64,000 nt of DNA, taken from contig CANNAC010000011.1 of the NCBI GenBank assembly GCA_947502495.1, forward strand, positions 1 through 64,000, given 5' to 3'. Origin of the DNA: an uncultured Flavobacteriaceae bacterium. GTDB taxonomy: Bacteria > Bacteroidota > Bacteroidia > Flavobacteriales > Flavobacteriaceae. The translations under genes and the position numbers were made by a program. Positions 56,147 through 64,000 of this stretch are shown piece by piece; the stretch's first letter is position 1; each line of letters starts with the position of its first letter. The notes beneath the pieces were generated by a model. The model saw only the letters and a list, made by a program, of their open reading frames with translations, was not told where the DNA came from and did not search any database.

Positions 56147-57780
56147 AACAATCTTTTAAAGAAACGTTTCAAAGCACTTTCTTCTTTATCTTTACTTACA
56201 TCTTCCTTTTTATCTTTTGAAATAGTAGATGCTGTCTTTCTAGTATCTTTAAATTCAATAATAAAAACACCAAAATTATTTAATGTTTTCGTTTCTGTCG
56301 GATTTACAGCTTGCATTGGCACTGTAATTTTAGCATCTTCCGCTAGTGTACCAGTTTTTAAAACACGATCTAAGTTCTCCACATCTGTAATAGTATACTT
56401 ACTTCCTTTTTGGATGTTGTATTCCGAGAAATCGACTACCACATCTTGCTCCTCTTTATTAAAAAGAACGACTCTGTAACTATTTGTTTTATATTCACTT
56501 TTTGTAATATCTAAAACGTTGTCTAGGTTAAATGCACCAATGTGCTTTTTTTGGCTGTTTATGTCGATGTTAAACTTCGTTTTCCATTCGTTAAAAGGAT
56601 AGTTTGTTTTGTTAATGCGGAAAGCTTTCGAATTTTTAGAATAGTAGAGATTATTGTTAAACTTCCAGTTTTTATTTTTTGCTAATTCGAAAACGGAGTT
56701 TGTAAAATTCATATAGCCCGTATAAACTATGTTATCTCTAAAGGTTAGCGTTTTTGCATACAATATTCTCAAGGCATTATTTCTTCCTAAAATAATATTA
56801 TTAGCCACCAAAACATTTTCGACTGGCGCTTTATGATAAAACCCTATTGTTAGAGAAGGTGCATCTCCGTTTACTTCATTTTTTAAATAGTTCGTGTTAT
56901 GATATAAAATGTTATTGGTAACCTTAATATTCTTTGCAATATTAATAGCATTTCTATCATCTGAAGCTACAATAATATTATCTACCGTATATTTATTTGC
57001 TGGCAAACCACTATTAAATATGACGTTATTATCTAGAGTGATATTTTTTACATATTCAAAATTTGCATTTCTTCCTGCCGACCAAACCTCAATACCTTTA
57101 TAGTAATTATTAAAAATGACATTGTTTTTAATAATTCGCTCTTCTTCGCTTTTATTCTGGACATAAAAACCTTCTCCAGCACCTCTTCCTTTTTCATTAA
57201 TTACACCGTTATTAAAAACAAAGCATTCTGTAATTAAGGTTCCTCCTGTACTTTTCCAAGAACCAAAACCTAAACCAGGATTATTATATATTTTAAGGTT
57301 TATAAACTTACAATTTCTTCCTTCCAAATGATACACTCCTGCAATTCCTTTAAATTTCTTAATTCTAAAATCTCTTACAAATTCACCCAACCAAGTAACC
57401 TCAAAATCCTTATAAATTACTTGTCCGCCTCGAATACCTAACGTCTGTCCTTTGGTGGAAGAAACATTCCCATTTAAGATCACTCTCTCGTTTGGATATG
57501 CACTTACAGTAATATATGTATTAGGTATTGTACAATTAAGCGTACTATTATATCTGCCATTATAAACACCTTCATGCAACCAAATGGTATCTTCCCCTTT
57601 AACTATTTTATTAGACTGGTTCAATGCGGTTTGTAAATCCCAAGGAGCTTGTAGGGAACCATTTCCTGTTGTTTTTCCTGGTGTTGTTTTATGGCTTTCT
57701 GGAAACACATGAAACTCTTGTTGCGCAATACTTAACGCTACAAATAAAACGGATAAGATGGTAAGACAGATTTTCTTCAT
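56143..57780 (-). CDS. Secreted right-handed beta-helix protein
   Basis: The 545-aa protein has a signal peptide (VALSIAQQ, about residue 20) and a parallel beta-helix region (about 90-370) with repeated asparagine-rich turns (NNVIFNN, NNVIFNSG, VTNNILYHN, VANNIILG), as in polysaccharide lyase-like or pectate-lyase-like folds. It has a charged C-terminal end (KDKKEDVSKDKEES). It may cut or bind a polysaccharide; no catalytic residues can be set. Next to glycosyltransferases, it may act on the same polymer. Confidence 0.75.
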   Translation of the reverse strand: MKKICLTILSVLFVALSIAQQEFHVFPESHKTTPGKTTGNGSLQAPWDLQTALNQSNKIVKGEDTIWLHEGVYNGRYNSTLNCTIPNTYITVSAYPNERVILNGNVSSTKGQTLGIRGGQVIYKDFEVTWLGEFVRDFRIKKFKGIAGVYHLEGRNCKFINLKIYNNPGLGFGSWKSTGGTLITECFVFNNGVINEKGRGAGEGFYVQNKSEEERIIKNNVIFNNYYKGIEVWSAGRNANFEYVKNITLDNNVIFNSGLPANKYTVDNIIVASDDRNAINIAKNIKVTNNILYHNTNYLKNEVNGDAPSLTIGFYHKAPVENVLVANNIILGRNNALRILYAKTLTFRDNIVYTGYMNFTNSVFELAKNKNWKFNNNLYYSKNSKAFRINKTNYPFNEWKTKFNIDINSQKKHIGAFNLDNVLDITKSEYKTNSYRVVLFNKEEQDVVVDFSEYNIQKGSKYTITDVENLDRVLKTGTLAEDAKITVPMQAVNPTETKTLNNFGVFIIEFKDTRKTASTISKDKKEDVSKDKEESALKRFFKRLF

Positions 57781-57785
57781 ACTAA

Positions 57786-57815
57786 CAAAATTACAATTAC
57801 TATACCAATAGCAAA
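57786..57815 (-). promoter_or_regulatory. Promoter of the beta-helix gene
   Basis: On the minus strand TTTG (57812-57815) and TAATTTTG (57786-57793) are 18 bases apart, a near-consensus pair. The box ends only 5 bases before the ATG, so the message would be almost leaderless. Confidence 0.6.
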
Positions 57816-57825
57816 CAGATTACAT

Positions 57826-57833
57826 TATTTTTG
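57826..57833 (+). promoter_or_regulatory. -7 box of the glycosyltransferase genes
   Basis: TATTTTTG matches TAnnTTTG, 29 bases before the ATG at 57863. It lies just upstream of the divergent promoter above. Confidence 0.4.
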
Positions 57834-57862
57834 TTAGTTTTGAATAAATCTAACAAACATTC

Positions 57863-58753
57863 ATGCTATCCATATTAATCCCTACATACAATTACAACAT
57901 AAGTGCTCTTGTTGCAGAAGTGTATGCGCAAATAAAAAAATTGGATGTTGCTTTTGAAATATTATGCTACGATGATGGCTCTACAGACAAAGACATTATT
58001 ATTGCGAACAAGGAGATAAATAATCTAGAAAACACCAAGTATCTCATACTAGACAAAAATATTGGCAGAAGTGCTATTCGAAACCTTTTAGCAAAAGAAG
58101 CAAAGTTTGCATGGTTACTTTTTTTAGATGCCGATGTACTACCAAAAGAAAACAACTTTATCGCTAGCTATTTAAAGTCTATATCTACAAACTCTCAAGT
58201 TATTTATGGCGGGATTTTGTATGACGAAAAGAAACCAGACAATAATCATTTATTGCGTTGGACTTACGGAAGAAAACGCGAAGCACTTTCCACATCTAAA
58301 AGAAATAAAAATAGTTACTTAAGCTTTTTAACGCTTAATTTTTTAATTAGAAAAGATGTTTTTAACGTGGTTACTTTTGATGAAGACATTCCTAATTTAA
58401 GACACGAAGACACTTTGTTTTCGTATCACTTAAAATTAAATAAAATACACGTAGCGCATATTGAAAACCCAACCTACCATTTAGGTTTAGAAGAAAGCAG
58501 TGTGTTTTTAAGAAAATCAATAGAATCTATTGATGCCTTACATTTATTTTTAGAACAAAACTTAATACCTAAGAACTACACATTAATTACCAAAGTTTTT
58601 TTCAAACTTAAAAAAGTACAGCTACATTATCTATTGGCATTTATTTATAGAAATTTTAAAGGATCTTTTGATAAAAACTTACTTTCAAAAAAACCATCTC
58701 TATACCTATTTGATTTATACAGATTAAGCTACCTTTGTTACTTACACCCCTAA
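57863..58753 (+). CDS. Glycosyltransferase family 2
   Basis: A 296-aa GT-A enzyme with YNYNISALVAEVYAQI, the nucleotide site CYDDGSTDK (about residue 36), the DxD motif LDADVLP (about 94) and YGGILYDEK. It adds a sugar from a nucleotide donor to a surface glycan; donor and acceptor are unknown. It starts a pair with the next gene (3-base gap). Confidence 0.9.
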   Translation: MLSILIPTYNYNISALVAEVYAQIKKLDVAFEILCYDDGSTDKDIIIANKEINNLENTKYLILDKNIGRSAIRNLLAKEAKFAWLLFLDADVLPKENNFIASYLKSISTNSQVIYGGILYDEKKPDNNHLLRWTYGRKREALSTSKRNKNSYLSFLTLNFLIRKDVFNVVTFDEDIPNLRHEDTLFSYHLKLNKIHVAHIENPTYHLGLEESSVFLRKSIESIDALHLFLEQNLIPKNYTLITKVFFKLKKVQLHYLLAFIYRNFKGSFDKNLLSKKPSLYLFDLYRLSYLCYLHP

Positions 58754-58756
58754 TTA

Positions 58757-59695
58757 ATGCCATTTTTCTCTATAGTAATTCCATTATACAACAAAGAACA
58801 TTTTATTGTGCAAACAATACAAAGTGTTCTTGACCAAACGTTTCAAGATTATGAAATCCTTGTTGTTAATGATGGTTCTACAGATGCTAGTTTAAAGAGC
58901 TTGAGTGTGTTTAACGATTCTAGAATACAAGTGTTTACTATTAAAAACCAAGGCGTTTCTCATGCTAGAAACTTTGGTATAAAAAAAGCAAATGCCGAAT
59001 ATGTTGCATTTTTAGATGCTGATGATTTATGGCTAAACAAACATCTAGAACAGCTTAAAAAACTATCCGAAGATTTCCCTAACTGTGGTTTATATGCAAA
59101 TGCATATGTGAAAAAAATGGGTGAAATCACTTTAGAATCTGATTATATAGACATTCCTAATGCATGGAATGGTATTGTTAAAGACTATTTTAAATCCAGT
59201 CAATTTAGCTGTGTTGCATGGACTTCTGCAGTAATGGTTCCTAAAAAAATATTGGAGGCCTTTAATGGCTTTGATGAAAAAATTACACTTGGCGCTGGAG
59301 AAGACACCGATTTATGGATGAAAATAGCGATACAACATCCAATAGCTTTTAATAATAATGTTACTGCCGTTTATAACTTACATGCAGATAACAGAATTTC
59401 TAATGCCAATACCAATTTAAGGCAGTTTTTAGATTTAGATGTATATGAAGAAGCTGCTAAAAGCAATACTTCCTTAAAAAAATACTTAGATTTCAATAGA
59501 TTTTCTATTGCTTTGCAATACAAACTTGTAGGTAATAAAGAGAAGATGGATTTTTATTTAAAGCATTTAAACAAGCATAATTTAAATGCAAAACAACGTT
59601 TTATACTTAGTTGCAATAAAAGCACTTTAGTTTTTTTAATGAAAACACAAAAAGTACTACGACAGTTTCACGTTAATTTAAGTCCGTTTAAATAA
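58757..59695 (+). CDS. Glycosyltransferase family 2
   Basis: A 312-aa GT2 with the classical start (FSIVIPLYNKEHFIVQTIQS), VNDGSTD, and the DxD motif FLDADDLW. The C-terminal half with GAGEDTDLWMKIA is typical of GT2 enzymes. Probably co-translated with the preceding GT2. It overlaps the convergent ketoisomerase gene by 18 bases. Confidence 0.92.
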   Translation: MPFFSIVIPLYNKEHFIVQTIQSVLDQTFQDYEILVVNDGSTDASLKSLSVFNDSRIQVFTIKNQGVSHARNFGIKKANAEYVAFLDADDLWLNKHLEQLKKLSEDFPNCGLYANAYVKKMGEITLESDYIDIPNAWNGIVKDYFKSSQFSCVAWTSAVMVPKKILEAFNGFDEKITLGAGEDTDLWMKIAIQHPIAFNNNVTAVYNLHADNRISNANTNLRQFLDLDVYEEAAKSNTSLKKYLDFNRFSIALQYKLVGNKEKMDFYLKHLNKHNLNAKQRFILSCNKSTLVFLMKTQKVLRQFHVNLSPFK

Positions 59696-60088
59696 CTCGA
59701 AGTCTTTGTATTCTCGAATGTAATCGCTCTCTTCAAAAACATCTGAAGCTAACACCAAACAAACAGATCCGGAGGAAAAATTATCTATTTCTCGCCAAAT
59801 ACCAGGTACGATTAGTAGGCCTTTATTGGGTTTATTTAAAGTTATTGTTCTTTCGTTTTCGCCATCTTTTAAATGCACTTCAAAACTACCACTTAAAGGA
59901 ATTAAAAATTGATATAAGTTTTTATGCGCATGCCCACCACGATACGAATCACTAGGCACATCATACAAGTAATACACTCTTTTAATTTCAAATGGCACGC
60001 CGTCTTTTTCAACTACTGCTAGCTTACCTCTAGTATCGCTTACTGTTGGCACTTCAATTATTTTAATATCGTCTACGCTAGTCTTCAT
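59678..60088 (-). CDS. fdtA: Sugar 3,4-ketoisomerase, FdtA/QdtA family cupin
   Basis: A 136-aa cupin with GGHAHKNLYQFLIPLSG; the two histidines (H53, H55) are the catalytic pair of TDP-4-oxo-6-deoxy-D-glucose 3,4-ketoisomerases. It would make a precursor of 3-amino-3,6-dideoxy sugars such as Fuc3NAc or Qui3NAc. The aminotransferase and acetyltransferase expected for that path are not in the window. It overlaps the upstream GT4 gene by 11 bases. Confidence 0.88.
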   Translation of the reverse strand: MKTSVDDIKIIEVPTVSDTRGKLAVVEKDGVPFEIKRVYYLYDVPSDSYRGGHAHKNLYQFLIPLSGSFEVHLKDGENERTITLNKPNKGLLIVPGIWREIDNFSSGSVCLVLASDVFEESDYIREYKDFELFKRT

Positions 60089-61187
60089 TTAAATCCGCAA
60101 TTAATTTGTTCCAATCTTTACTTATGTTTTCTACAGAAAACCTTTTTACACTTTCTTTTGCATTCGCTTTACATTGTTGGTAAAGCGCTTTATCAAAGAT
60201 AAAACTATTCATTGCTTCTGCTAATGCCTTTTCGTCATAATTTTTCACTAACCATCCATTTACCCCATTTTCTATTACTTCTTTTGGTCCCGAGGTGCAG
60301 TTCACCGAAATCACAGGAGTAGCTAAAGCTAACGATTCTGGAATAACCATAGGAAATCCTTCATGTCTACTTGTAAGCATGGTGAATAACGCTTCCTTTA
60401 CGTAAGGATATGGATTTGCAGTAAAGCCTTTAAATATCACGTATCTTTCTATTTGCAATTCCTTTGCGTAATTTTTTATGCTATTTAAATCATCGCCACT
60501 ACCAACTATTAATAATTTTACATGTTGTTCTGGTAGTTTAGAAAGATGGTACGCTTTTAATAATAGTTTTAAATTTTTATGTGTATCATCTATTCTTCCA
60601 TAATAAATAATATATGTTTCCTTTTCAAATTCATTAGCATCCAAAGCCTTTTCCTCAATTTCTTTAAAATTAAAGGCATTATATATCGTTTGTATGTTTT
60701 TAATTTGAAATTCTTCTTTAAACTTCTCGCTTATCTCCTTCGAAACTCCAGTAAATGTTTCCTTTTTATACAACCAAACATTCAGCCATTTATAAGGTGT
60801 AAATGTTTTTTCCTGCACATAATTATGAAGTACATAAACGACACGAATATTATGGTACAAATATTTACTAAAAATAAACTCTCTATATGCCAAAACGCGA
60901 TATCGATTATCTATAACACAATAAAAATCATGTTTTTTCAGATAGGCTTTAAATTTTCTAAATCTTTGTATTTTTCCTAAAAAAGTATCGTTTTTATCTT
61001 TAAATTCCCCTAAATTAAAAAGTGTACCAGAATATGGATATGCTACTTGGGATAACAATGTAACAACATGCACATCATAACCTAAATGATGTAAAATATT
61101 GGTTAGTGTTGCTGAAGATTTCTCTGCTCCTCCTTTAGCAAGAGAGGAAGTAACGACACAAATCTTTTTTTTATTGTTATTTTGCAA
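60078..61187 (-). CDS. Glycosyltransferase family 4
   Basis: A 369-aa GT-B enzyme with KGGAEKSSATL near the start, IIYYGRIDDTHKN (donor domain) and the EX7E-type RHEGFPMVIPESLALATPVI. The start is TTG at 61187; no ATG is near. A TATATTTG box on the minus strand (61207-61214) lies 19 bases upstream. Translationally coupled to fdtA. Confidence 0.88.
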   Translation of the reverse strand: MQNNNKKKICVVTSSLAKGGAEKSSATLTNILHHLGYDVHVVTLLSQVAYPYSGTLFNLGEFKDKNDTFLGKIQRFRKFKAYLKKHDFYCVIDNRYRVLAYREFIFSKYLYHNIRVVYVLHNYVQEKTFTPYKWLNVWLYKKETFTGVSKEISEKFKEEFQIKNIQTIYNAFNFKEIEEKALDANEFEKETYIIYYGRIDDTHKNLKLLLKAYHLSKLPEQHVKLLIVGSGDDLNSIKNYAKELQIERYVIFKGFTANPYPYVKEALFTMLTSRHEGFPMVIPESLALATPVISVNCTSGPKEVIENGVNGWLVKNYDEKALAEAMNSFIFDKALYQQCKANAKESVKRFSVENISKDWNKLIADLNED

Positions 61188-61206
61188 GTGATAATTTATT
61201 AGAAAC

Positions 61207-61214
61207 CAAATATA
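61207..61214 (-). promoter_or_regulatory. -7 box of the GT4-fdtA pair
   Basis: TATATTTG on the minus strand matches TAnnTTTG, in the 31-base gap to the divergent glycosyltransferase gene. Confidence 0.45.
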
Positions 61215-61218
61215 GTAA

Positions 61219-62361
61219 ATGAAAATCTTATTATTAGGAGAATATAACTCTTCGCATTATACTTTAAAAGAAGGCTTACAAAAACTTGGGCATGAAGTAT
61301 TGGTTGTTGGTCATGGTGACGGATTTAAAAAAAGAAAATCAGATATACTTTATAACTTAAAATACACAGAAGGTTTTTCAAAAAAACTTAAAATCTTACT
61401 CTTCAAACTATTTGGATTTGATATTACTTCTTTACATGTCAAGAAGCAATTTAACCGTTTTAAAACACAATTAACGGGTTTTGATGCGGTACAATTAATA
61501 AATGAAACACCTTTTAACACGCATCCTAAAGTGGAAAAACAACTGTTAGCTTTTATTTTTAAAAATAACAAAAATGTTTTTTTACTTTCCTGCGGTACAG
61601 ACTATGTTAGTGTAAAATATGCCTTTGACAAAAAATTTAGATACTCCATTCTTACTCCCTATTTTAATAATAAAAGCAATAAAAAAGATTTCTGGCATGC
61701 TTTAATGTACCTAACGCCACCTTATAAAAAGCTGCATGAATATGTTTACAGCAATATAAGGGGAGTATTTGCTAGCGATTTAGATTACGATATCCCTTTA
61801 TTAGAAAATGAAAAATATTTAGGAATGGTACCTAACCCCATAAATCTGGAGAAATTAGATTTCACGGAGTTAGATGTAACTAGTAAAATTGTTATTTTTC
61901 ATGGGATTAACATGAATAATTACTTCAAAAAAGGAAATGATATTTTTGAAGAAGCATTGGCTATTTTAAATAAAAAATATGCAGATAAAATAGAAATTAT
62001 TACCGTAAAAAGTTTACCTTATAATGAATATATAAAGGCTTTTGATACGGCACATATTCTATTAGATCAAGTATTTGCTTATGACCAAGGTTTTAATGCT
62101 TTGGAAGCAATGGCAAAAGGAAAAGTGGTTTTTACTGGAGCAGAACAAGAATGGTTAGATTATTATCATATTGAAGAAGATACTATTGCCATAAATGCCT
62201 TACCAGATGCTGAAAAGATTGCTAACAAATTAGAATGGCTCATTTTACATCCAGAAAAGATTGTAGAGATTTCTAGAAACGCAAGAGCTTTTATAGAAAA
62301 AGAACATCATTATGTCGCTATAGCCAAAGTATATCTAGAAAAGTGGCAATCTAAATTTTAG
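61219..62361 (+). CDS. Glycosyltransferase, GT-B type
   Basis: A 380-aa protein with a Rossmann-type start (KILLLGEYNSSHYTLKEGL) and a C-terminal donor-binding part with HILLDQVFAYDQGFNALEAMAKGKVVFTG. It resembles GT4/GT1-like enzymes of surface glycan loci. The sugar is unknown. The gene runs opposite to its neighbours and ends 2 bases before the stop of the convergent dioxygenase gene. Confidence 0.8.
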   Translation: MKILLLGEYNSSHYTLKEGLQKLGHEVLVVGHGDGFKKRKSDILYNLKYTEGFSKKLKILLFKLFGFDITSLHVKKQFNRFKTQLTGFDAVQLINETPFNTHPKVEKQLLAFIFKNNKNVFLLSCGTDYVSVKYAFDKKFRYSILTPYFNNKSNKKDFWHALMYLTPPYKKLHEYVYSNIRGVFASDLDYDIPLLENEKYLGMVPNPINLEKLDFTELDVTSKIVIFHGINMNNYFKKGNDIFEEALAILNKKYADKIEIITVKSLPYNEYIKAFDTAHILLDQVFAYDQGFNALEAMAKGKVVFTGAEQEWLDYYHIEEDTIAINALPDAEKIANKLEWLILHPEKIVEISRNARAFIEKEHHYVAIAKVYLEKWQSKF

Positions 62362-62363
62362 CT

Positions 62364-63194
62364 TTATATTCTAGGAAAACGCAACTCTAAAGACACTCTG
62401 GTAATATCCTTATTATTATTAACTGCTGCTCCATGAATTAAAAAAGGAGTAAAAATGATGGCTTCTCCTTGTTTTGGATTTGGTCTTGTCATTTTAATAC
62501 TTCCCGTTTTGGTTTCCAAGATACAAGGCACGTAATAAATATTACCGTTAATTTCGGCACCTTTACTTTCTGTTCTTAGTATTTCGTTTTCTGGTATTAA
62601 ATGACTTCCAGAAAGCACAGGTAACGAAGAGTTTTCGTTGCAACCTTCAATTGGTATCCATACATTAATAATATCTTCCCAATAGCTTAAATAGCCATCT
62701 CTATGTGGCGGATTAATATCTAACGAGTTAGGTCTGCTTATTCGTATCTGTATATGTGACTTTTGCAATTCTTCAACCCAAGATGTTAGTTTAAATCCTA
62801 GAACTTCACCAAAACGATCTGCTAATGCATCAATATTAAAATCAAAGTCTTTATTTTCTAAGTTTCTAGTAATGTTGATTACCTTATTATGTAACGCATC
62901 TGTATGTACAACTTCATGGTACTTAGCAAGTGTAAACGTTTCTTCATCAAACGAAATATCATTCGCCTTTATGGCATCCATTATATTTTGGGTTAATGAT
63001 TTTTTTAATCTTTCAAATTCATCATTTACAAAAGCATTAACGACTTTGTATCCTTCATTTTCCCATGACATTTTTGACAAAACACTATTGGTTTTATTGT
63101 AAAGCAATTCGTTTTTTCCCCAGAAAAAATCGCCTTTAACTTTAAACGCATAAGGTGTATTATCTAAATATATATGACAGTTCTTTGTATTCAT
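62364..63194 (-). CDS. Phytanoyl-CoA dioxygenase (PhyH) family protein
   Basis: A 276-aa Fe(II)/2-oxoglutarate dioxygenase: iron ligands HRD in PPHRDGYLSYW and the distal histidine in FLIHGAAVN, with arginine for 2-oxoglutarate in TRVSLELRF. The family hydroxylates many small molecules. In this position it may modify a sugar or lipid of the surface polymer; that is inference. It follows the flippase gene by 4 bases. Confidence 0.85.
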   Translation of the reverse strand: MNTKNCHIYLDNTPYAFKVKGDFFWGKNELLYNKTNSVLSKMSWENEGYKVVNAFVNDEFERLKKSLTQNIMDAIKANDISFDEETFTLAKYHEVVHTDALHNKVINITRNLENKDFDFNIDALADRFGEVLGFKLTSWVEELQKSHIQIRISRPNSLDINPPHRDGYLSYWEDIINVWIPIEGCNENSSLPVLSGSHLIPENEILRTESKGAEINGNIYYVPCILETKTGSIKMTRPNPKQGEAIIFTPFLIHGAAVNNNKDITRVSLELRFPRI

Positions 63195-63198
63195 ATTT

Positions 63199-64000
63199 TT
63201 AAGCTTCTAACTCTTTTTCTCCATCTTCACCTTCTGGAATAACACCAAATAAGGAAGAACTAAAGATTAGCAAAATCACTATGTAGTAAATTGCATAATT
63301 AACAAAATGTGCTATTGCTGCTCCTTTTACGCCATATAAATCTACAAAATAGATACTAGCTAAATACATTAATAGGACAGAAAAAGCTTCGGTGATAATA
63401 TAATGCCAAAACATGTTTTTCGCTAAAAACTGATAGGAAATCACAATGGACAATACTTTAACGAAATCTCCTAATAATTGCCAAAAGAACAAGTCTTCTA
63501 CGGGTTTAAATTCTGCAGTAAAAACAATAGCAACAATATAGGATCTTAGTAAATAAATAATAACTAAACCTACCGCAAAAATGGGGATTATCGTTTTATA
63601 AAACCCAAAAACTTCTTTTCTAAATTCTTTAACGTTATCAATTTCAGACAAACGAGGCAAGATGTATAAGGTTAACAAGGTACTTACAAACATTAAATAA
63701 TATTTTGAAATCCTTGTCATCGCTTCCCAAAATCCTGCCGCTTGATGACTAACATTATCGATAATATAATTACGAACTGTAATTGCTACTAATGGCAAAA
63801 CTATTGCCGAGAACAAAGCCATTACAGAATACGTACTTAGTTTTTTTATAGCGGAAAGTCTAACATTTTTAACCTGAATTAAAGGAACTAAACTTCGCTG
63901 ATTTAAAATACCAACCAAAGTAATTAATAAAATTAAAGACTCCGCAATTACAATAGCAATTAAGGCGCCGTCTATTTTATTTAACCAAATTAAAACAATC
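63199..64000 (-). CDS. Wzx-like polysaccharide flippase (5' end beyond right edge)
   Basis: The frame is open from the stop at 63199 to the window edge; the first in-frame TTG at 63918 is not the true start, since coding continues (NKIDGALIAIVIAESLILLI). The visible 267 codons form the C-terminal membrane part of an O-antigen or polysaccharide export protein, with many hydrophobic spans and KYYLMFVSTLLTLYILPRLS. It likely flips lipid-linked repeat units for the polymer built by nearby glycosyltransferases. Confidence 0.85.
   Translation of the reverse strand, partial: IVLIWLNKIDGALIAIVIAESLILLITLVGILNQRSLVPLIQVKNVRLSAIKKLSTYSVMALFSAIVLPLVAITVRNYIIDNVSHQAAGFWEAMTRISKYYLMFVSTLLTLYILPRLSEIDNVKEFRKEVFGFYKTIIPIFAVGLVIIYLLRSYIVAIVFTAEFKPVEDLFFWQLLGDFVKVLSIVISYQFLAKNMFWHYIITEAFSVLLMYLASIYFVDLYGVKGAAIAHFVNYAIYYIVILLIFSSSLFGVIPEGEDGEKELEA

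Noticed and set aside
63199-63918. Complete 239-aa protein starting at 63918
   Set aside because: The first codon there is TTG inside a membrane segment and the frame continues to the window edge; the gene is cut.

Overview
The window reads as core chromosome of an AT-rich marine-type flavobacterium (Bacteroidota, Flavobacteriaceae). Reasons: Bacteroidetes-type promoters (TTTG, about 19 bp, TAnnTTTG), secreted proteins ending in type IX secretion (T9SS) sorting domains, family-typical lengths of RpoB (1270 aa) and RpoC (1433 aa), and Bacteroidota-typical families (DUF3467, DUF2851, CarboxypepD_reg-like, PspC, NamZ/DUF1343 lipoproteins). No phage, insertion sequence, plasmid or CRISPR array was seen.

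Layout. 1-3269 (minus): a giant TSP3-repeat surface protein cut by the left edge. 3871-7332 (plus): release factor 3 and a T9SS-exported arylsulfotransferase-like protein. 7372-8337: a DUF3467 gene whose 3' end is copied downstream in a 109-bp tandem array. 8529-22943 (minus): the classic transcription/translation block, read as four tRNAs, tuf, tRNA-Trp, secE, nusG, rplK, rplA, rplJ, rplL, rpoB, rpoC, with hpf and xerC upstream. 23338-25273: a three-gene envelope module of unknown function whose region is bounded by two identical 38-bp repeats. 25578-46464: metabolic and envelope genes (amylase, acyl-CoA dehydrogenase, AGCS symporter, K+ channel, PspC, DUF2851, cystathionine beta-synthase-like enzyme, LolC/E-type permease, NamZ muramidase, GDPD, fatty acid hydroxylase, methyltransferase). 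46523-55082: amidohydrolase, T9SS leucine-rich-repeat protein, an outer-membrane barrel and a 1006-aa TPR protein. 55463-64000: ftsE, then a surface-polysaccharide region (beta-helix protein, four glycosyltransferases, FdtA-type ketoisomerase, PhyH-type dioxygenase, Wzx-like flippase cut by the right edge).

Most unusual signal. Two unrelated genes carry tandem copies of their own last ~50 coding bases plus a spacer, starting right at the stop codon: DUF3467 (109-bp unit, about six extra copies) and acyl-CoA dehydrogenase (86-bp unit, two extra copies). In both, the spacer holds an inverted arm complementary to the copied coding piece, so each unit folds into a hairpin. I know of no named element with this design. 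Other points of interest: the three-gene module with a perfect 15-bp-arm palindrome at its promoter, a 14-copy AAT microsatellite before the leucine-rich-repeat gene, and heptanucleotide repeats at several loci.

All calls come from reading the sequence; no database search was run. Residue positions are counted by eye and approximate for the long proteins.
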